17,891 nt of DNA from assembly GCA_016204645.1 (NCBI GenBank), contig JACQKI010000019.1:1-17891 (forward strand), read 5' to 3'. Under the pieces are notes generated by a model. It did no database searches, had not been told where the DNA came from, and worked only from the letters and a program-made list of their open reading frames with translations. The translations under genes and the position numbers were made by a program. Shown one piece after another: positions 16,362 through 17,891 of this stretch. Position 1 is the first letter of the stretch. Each line of letters begins with the position of its first letter. Source of the DNA: Candidatus Kerfeldbacteria bacterium. Lineage in GTDB: Bacteria; Patescibacteriota; Patescibacteriia; SBBC01.

Positions 16362-16462
16362 CCCCGCCGCTTCTGCCGATGTAGCTCAGTTGGTAGAGCA
16401 ACTCCATGGTAAGGAGTAGGTCGCCGGTTCAACTCCGGCCATCGGCTCCAGAAGCGGCGGGG
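16362..16462. repeat. Perfect 13-base inverted repeat clamping tRNA-Thr(GGT)
   Basis: CCCCGCCGCTTCT at 16362-16374 is the exact reverse complement of AGAAGCGGCGGGG at 16450-16462. The left arm touches the first base of the tRNA and the right arm begins with the last A of CCA. In RNA the arms would extend the acceptor stem as a 13-pair helix joining leader and trailer. Confidence 0.85.
16375..16450 (+). tRNA. tRNA-Thr(GGT)
   Basis: 76 bases with CCA encoded. Acceptor GCCGATG/CATCGGC, D arm GCTC/GAGC, anticodon stem ACTCC/GGAGT around loop ATGGTAA (anticodon GGT, reads ACC and ACU), variable AGGTC, T arm GCCGG-TTCAACT-CCGGC, discriminator T. All stems pair fully, so the gene looks functional. 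It is bracketed by a 13-base inverted repeat and followed by a broken copy of its own 3' part. Confidence 0.95.
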
Positions 16463-16470
16463 TGAATGAC

Positions 16471-16559
16471 GCAACTCCATGCCTGCCCCGCGTTTGAGCG
16501 AAGCGAAAAGCGCGGGGGTAAGGAGTAGGTCGCCGGTTCAACTCCGGCCATCGGCTCCA
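16471..16559 (+). pseudogene. Broken 3' copy of tRNA-Thr(GGT) with hairpin in the anticodon loop
   Basis: Bases 16471-16480 (GCAACTCCAT) and 16517-16559 (GGTAAGGAG through TCCA) repeat tRNA-Thr(GGT) without a mismatch from the base before the anticodon stem to the CCA end. Between T33 and G34, exactly before the anticodon, sits a 36-base insertion (16481-16516) beginning GCCTGCCCCGCG and forming a CCCCGCG/CGCGGGG stem. The acceptor 5' strand and the D arm are missing, so it cannot make a normal tRNA. Confidence 0.8.
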
Positions 16560-16566
16560 GGCGCGT

Positions 16567-16634
16567 GGCAGGCGGGGTAAGGACGAGGTCCGCAGTTGCC
16601 CCGGACTCCGATCCGGGGCCGCGCGTGGGCTCCA
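16567..16634 (+). pseudogene. 3' half of an interrupted tRNA-Thr-like gene
   Basis: GGCAGGCGGG (16567-16576, a palindrome-family decamer) leads into GGTAAGGACGAGGTC, the 3' anticodon loop, stem and variable region of a tRNA-Thr(GGT) type, then a T arm with an inserted 8-base stem (GCCCCGGA / TCCGGGGC around CTCCGA), then acceptor CGTGGGC (16624-16630) and TCCA. The acceptor pairs perfectly with GCCCACG at 16343-16349. The discriminator T agrees with both intact tRNA-Thr genes. Confidence 0.6.
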
Positions 16635-16672
16635 GCAGTGGCCTCGTAAACACCGCAGCCACCATCGAACAT

Positions 16673-16678
16673 TACAAT
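16673..16678 (+). promoter_or_regulatory. Probable -10 box before tRNA-Tyr
   Basis: TACAAT, in a short AT-rich break within GC-rich sequence, about 27 bases before tRNA-Tyr. Transcription would begin near 16685, right at the left arm of the inverted repeat that brackets the tRNA. I do not see a good -35 box at 16-18 bases. Confidence 0.4.
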
Positions 16679-16685
16679 AACCGTC

Positions 16686-16832
16686 AGTTGAGAATCGACA
16701 GCATGGGTCGGTACCGAAGCGGTCCCGCCGACGCTAACGCTGTGGCGGGCAGGCAAACGGGCCTGACTGTAAATCAGGTGGCCTCCGGCCTTCGAAGGTT
16801 CGAATCCTTCCCGGCCCACCAGATTCTCAACT
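16686..16832. repeat. Perfect 11-base inverted repeat clamping tRNA-Tyr
   Basis: AGTTGAGAATC at 16686-16696 is the exact reverse complement of GATTCTCAACT at 16822-16832. The right arm starts directly after the CCA of tRNA-Tyr; the left arm ends eight bases before its first base. This one is not especially GC-rich, so base composition does not explain it. Confidence 0.85.
16705..16821 (+). tRNA. tRNA-Tyr(GTA) with a 30-base insertion in the D loop
   Basis: Acceptor GGGTCGG/CCGGCCC (one G-T pair), D stem CCG/CGG, anticodon stem CCTGA/TCAGG around CTGTAAA (anticodon GTA), a 15-base variable arm containing GGCC-TCC-GGCC as expected for class II tRNA-Tyr, T arm GAAGG-TTCGAAT-CCTTC, discriminator A and encoded CCA. 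The D loop should read roughly AAGCGGTCAAA, but 30 bases (16725-16754) are inserted between GGTC and AAA. They form a CCCGCC/GGCGGG stem (16724-16729 with 16744-16749) and end GGCGGGCAGGC. Everything else is intact, so the gene may be functional with an enlarged D loop, spliced, or recently inactivated. Confidence 0.85.
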
Positions 16833-16848
16833 TCTATCGGTTTTGTTC

Positions 16849-16960
16849 GGCGGGCAGGTCAGGTGGCCTCCGGCCTTCGTAGGTTCCCACCGCCCTAGGC
16901 GGGGTTCCGCCAAAGGCGGGAGAATCCCTGCCTGCCGGCAGGCAGCTGTCCGGCCCACCA
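16849..16960 (+). pseudogene. Broken 3' copy of tRNA-Tyr with two hairpin insertions
   Basis: GGCGGGCAGG (16849-16858, same decamer as in the tRNA-Tyr insertion) is joined directly to a copy of the tRNA-Tyr 3' part: TCAGGTGGCCTCCGGCCTTC, then AGGTTC, GAATCC and CCGGCCCACCA. A 35-base insertion (16887-16921) lies inside the T loop between TTC and GA. It carries two small hairpins, CCGCC-CTA-GGCGG and CCGCC-AAA-GGCGG. A second insertion after GAATCC is an 18-base perfect palindrome. The copy has one substitution (A to T at 16880). Confidence 0.8.
16928..16945. repeat. Perfect 18-base palindrome
   Basis: CTGCCTGCCGGCAGGCAG equals its own reverse complement. It interrupts the T stem of the tRNA-Tyr 3' copy. 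Related decamers GGCGGGCAGG or GGCAGGCGGG occur at 16567, 16744, 16849 and (other strand) 17139. A related CCTGCC/GGCAGG hairpin is at 17354-17370. Confidence 0.85.
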
Positions 16961-16961
16961 G

Positions 16962-16990
16962 TTGCCAAATATTGAAAAAAATAGTACAAT
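16962..16990 (+). promoter_or_regulatory. Strong promoter for tRNA-Thr(TGT)-rpmG-tRNA-Trp
   Basis: TTGCCA (16962-16967), a 17-base AT-rich spacer with an A-run, then TACAAT (16985-16990). Transcription would begin about 16997. It lies directly behind the CCA end of the broken tRNA-Tyr copy and ahead of the tRNA 5' fragment at 17016, tRNA-Thr(TGT), rpmG and tRNA-Trp. Confidence 0.78.
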
Positions 16991-17015
16991 CAGTTTTCCG
17001 TGTGAGCGATACCAT

Positions 17016-17074
17016 GCCCACGTAGCTCCCCGTAAAGTCGTTTCGCAACTCACGGGGCGGGTAGCGGTAGAGTC
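17016..17074 (+). pseudogene. 5' tRNA fragment interrupted in the D stem
   Basis: GCCCACG, TA and GCTC (17016-17028) are a tRNA 5' end with the same acceptor strand as the fragment at 16343. A 34-base insertion (17029-17062; stem CCCCGT 17028-17033 with ACGGGG 17052-17057) follows, and then the D loop and 3' D stem resume with AGCGGTAGAG (17063-17072). The anticodon and T arms never follow; hairpins do instead. Confidence 0.6.
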
Positions 17075-17075
17075 C

Positions 17076-17140
17076 CGATCCGCATGGCGGATCGAGGATG
17101 CGCGATAGCCCCCACGGGCTATCGGCAAAGCTGTTTTGCC
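17076..17140 (+). repeat. Row of three tight hairpins
   Basis: CGATCCGC/GCGGATCG (17076-17083 with 17087-17094, 3-base loop), CGATAGCCC/GGGCTATCG (17103-17111 with 17116-17124, 4-base loop) and GGCAAA/TTTGCC (17124-17129 with 17135-17140). All are perfect. None is followed by a T-run, so they are not ordinary terminators. They replace the missing remainder of the tRNA fragment and lead to tRNA-Thr(TGT). Confidence 0.7.
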
Positions 17141-17247
17141 CGCCTGCCAGTCGCCGAGCGCCGGAGTAGCTCAATGGCAGAGCATCGCTTTTGTAAAGCG
17201 GTGGTTGGGGGTTCGAATCCTCTCTCCGGCTCCAGGCGATCGGCGGG
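17139..17247. repeat. Imperfect inverted repeat clamping tRNA-Thr(TGT)
   Basis: GTCGCC (17150-17155) can pair with GGCGAT (17235-17240, one G-T pair), and, after an internal loop, CCCGCC (17139-17144) with GGCGGG (17242-17247). The right arm begins directly after CCA, as at the other two tRNAs. Weaker evidence than those, because the arms are short and GC-rich. Confidence 0.5.
17160..17234 (+). tRNA. tRNA-Thr(TGT)
   Basis: 75 bases. Acceptor GCCGGAG/CTCCGGC, D arm GCTC/GAGC, anticodon stem TCGCT/AGCGG (one T-G pair) around TTTGTAA (anticodon TGT, reads ACA and others), T arm GGGGG-TTCGAAT-CCTCT with two G-T pairs, discriminator T, CCA encoded. It looks functional. It complements tRNA-Thr(GGT), so both main threonine decoders sit within 900 bases. 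Confidence 0.95.
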
Positions 17248-17250
17248 TAG

Positions 17251-17292
17251 GTAAACAGCAGGTCGGGGGTTCGAATCCTCTCTCCGGCTCCA
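17251..17292 (+). pseudogene. 3' half of a third tRNA-Thr
   Basis: From GTAAA to TCCA it repeats the 3' part of tRNA-Thr(TGT), identical from GGGGGTTCG to the end (24 or more bases). The anticodon-stem and variable region reads ACAGC AGGTC instead of AGCGG TGGTT. It therefore derives from a related tRNA-Thr (anticodon ending GT), not from a simple duplication of its neighbour. The 5' half is absent, and GGCGGGTAG precedes it. Confidence 0.65.
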
Positions 17293-17316
17293 GCGGCAAG
17301 ATTTTGGGAACTTCGG

Positions 17317-17380
17317 GATAAACAGTAGGTCATGGTTTCCGGCGATGCCGCCGCCTGCCGGTCGGGCAGGGACCCGGCTC
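17317..17380 (+). pseudogene. Decayed tRNA 3' fragment with hairpins
   Basis: GATAAACAGTAGGTC resembles an anticodon-loop-to-variable region (compare GTAAACAGCAGGTC at 17251), followed by CATGGTTTC like the start of a T arm. Two hairpins then interrupt it: CGGC-GAT-GCCG (17340-17350) and CCTGCC/GGCAGG (17354-17359 with 17365-17370). CCGGCTCCG follows. If GAT is the anticodon it would be tRNA-Ile, but the 5' part of the loop does not fit, so the identity is open. Confidence 0.4.
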
Positions 17381-17429
17381 CGCCGAACAAATCCACTGAA
17401 TTTCCAAGACATCTAATTAACTTCTCTTC

Positions 17430-17594
17430 ATGTCACAAGATAATCTCGTCGGTTTGGCTTGCAGCCTGTGCAAGCGGGTCAACTATTTCACCACTCGAAA
17501 TAAGAAGAAGATTCGGACGAAACTGTCGCTCAAGAAATTCTGTCCCTGGGATAAAAAGCACACCCTGCACACCGAAGCGAAGTTAAAATCTTAA
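17430..17594 (+). CDS. rpmG: Ribosomal protein bL33 with incomplete zinc knuckle
   Basis: 54 residues: the small basic large-subunit protein bL33, recognised by LACSLCKRVNYFTTRNKKK and KLSLKKFCPWDKKHTLHTEAK. The zinc-binding form has two CxxC pairs. Here the first (Cys11, Cys14) is intact, while the second reads Cys38-Pro-Trp-Asp41, so the fourth Cys has become Asp. The relation to the common CxWC version shows a single replacement. Zinc may still bind with Asp as ligand, or binding may be lost. The start is the ATG at 17430 with no Shine-Dalgarno sequence; stop TAA. It is followed after 24 bases by tRNA-Trp, the classic neighbour of rpmG. Confidence 0.93.
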   Translation: MSQDNLVGLACSLCKRVNYFTTRNKKKIRTKLSLKKFCPWDKKHTLHTEAKLKS

Positions 17595-17618
17595 GTCGCG
17601 TTCCACATCAGACACCGT

Positions 17619-17692
17619 GGGGGTGTAGTGAAACGGTATCACAACGGTCTCCAAAACCGTTATTCCAGGTTCGAGCCCTGGCACCCCTGCCA
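17619..17692 (+). tRNA. tRNA-Trp(CCA)
   Basis: 74 bases. Acceptor GGGGGTG/CACCCCT (first pair G-T), D arm GTGA/TCAC, anticodon stem ACGGT/ACCGT around CTCCAAA (anticodon CCA), T arm CCAGG-TTCGAGC-CCTGG, discriminator G as expected for Trp, CCA encoded. A short flanking pair may exist: CAGACACC (17609-17616) with GGTGCTG (17697-17703), one bulged A. The order rpmG, tRNA-Trp usually continues with secE and nusG, but here no secE follows. Confidence 0.95.
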
Positions 17693-17830
17693 AACAGGTG
17701 CTGGACGAATCTCGAGCGACCCGAGCTCGTTGAGGGGAGCGAAGATCCCGAGCACATCGGAAGCGTCGCGTGTGACGCGGCAAGTGTACGTGCTTGCCCC
17801 GTGAACGCGACTTCACTTGGCTCGCATGGT
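17693..17830 (+). other. Intergenic stretch with hairpins
   Basis: No gene seen. Hairpins: CGAGC/GCTCG (about 17713-17729), GCGTC/GACGC (17763-17767 with 17774-17778) and GGCAAG/CTTGCC (17779-17784 with 17793-17798). No T-run follows any of them. The GAGCGA-type words resemble the insertion in the broken tRNA-Thr copy (16495-16504). Confidence 0.45.
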
Positions 17831-17891
17831 CGGGGATTAGCGCAGTTGGTAGCGCGCACGCTTCGGGTGCGTGAGGTCACCGGTTCGAGTC
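17831..17891 (+). tRNA. tRNA-Pro(CGG), cut by the window edge
   Basis: Starts with C1, typical of bacterial tRNA-Pro. Acceptor 5' strand CGGGGAT, D arm GCGC-AGTTGGTA-GCGC, anticodon stem CACGC/GCGTG around TTCGGGT (anticodon CGG, reads CCG), variable AGGTC, T stem ACCGG, loop TTCGAGT. The end of the T stem, the acceptor 3' strand and the tail are beyond the window. Confidence 0.92.

Noticed and set aside
16725..16754. Group I intron in tRNA-Tyr
   Set aside because: 30 bases is far below the size of any self-splicing intron, and the site is the D loop, not the anticodon loop.
16280..16819. Other minus-strand frames (NRRPTPYHGVALPTEL, MGREGFEPSKAGG)
   Set aside because: Same artefact: antisense translation of tRNA-Thr and tRNA-Tyr sequence.
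16451..16970. Integrated genomic island with tRNA att sites
   Set aside because: 3' tRNA copies exist, but only some 16-37 bases separate them from the intact genes and there is no integrase.
17103..17124. Rho-independent terminator
   Set aside because: The 9-pair hairpin is perfect, but no T-run follows and a tRNA gene lies directly downstream.
16343..17380. CRISPR array
   Set aside because: Repeats are uneven in spacing and sequence, and most are tRNA parts and palindromes; no regular repeat-spacer unit.
16827..17396. 189-codon open frame on the minus strand with WSRREDSNPQPPLYKS-like text
   Set aside because: This is antisense to the tRNA genes and copies; peptides such as WSRREDSNPRP arise wherever tRNA genes are translated on the wrong strand.

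Overview
The window looks like a piece of a streamlined bacterial genome, by eye about 60% GC. It is most likely a member of the Candidate Phyla Radiation / Patescibacteria; that placement is inference, not proven. The grounds are the compact gene packing (ATGA overlaps, convergent genes sharing stop bases), a short 196-residue EF-Ts, weak or absent Shine-Dalgarno sequences, small one-helix membrane proteins of unknown function, and many GC-rich palindromes between the tRNA genes. TGA is used as an ordinary stop (rpsB, rodA and others), so recoding of TGA can be excluded.

Layout. 1-5793 is read leftward: a promoter at 5765-5793 drives a 97-residue membrane protein, dnaE, and a membrane-anchored baseplate-J-like protein. 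thrS, cut by the window edge, follows with its own -10 box. A divergent promoter at 5889-5917 drives a one-helix protein and rodA. A promoter at 7898-7925 drives a zinc-ribbon protein, rplY (bL25) and two tandem DUF3048 proteins. These meet, tail to tail with a 4-base overlap, the leftward operon rpmE-prfA-prmC, whose promoter is at 13645-13673. A divergent promoter at 13686-13714 drives rpsB, tsf and a TPR protein after a long leader. So 1-16210 is housekeeping: replication, cell-wall elongation, ribosome parts, translation elongation and termination.

16211-17891 is a tRNA cluster and is the unusual part. It holds tRNA-Thr(GGT), tRNA-Tyr(GTA), tRNA-Thr(TGT), rpmG (bL33), tRNA-Trp(CCA) and the start of tRNA-Pro(CGG). 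Interspersed are partial tRNA copies: 3' halves placed right after three of the intact genes, and 5' halves elsewhere. Most copies, and tRNA-Tyr itself, carry about 20-36 base GC-rich hairpin insertions in the D, anticodon or T loop. One tRNA-like gene appears split, with tRNA-Thr(GGT) nested between its two halves. The complete tRNAs are also bracketed by complementary arms that could clamp leader to trailer. I regard this hairpin-invaded, nested tRNA array as the candidate undescribed system. Assembly error or plain decay are the main alternatives.
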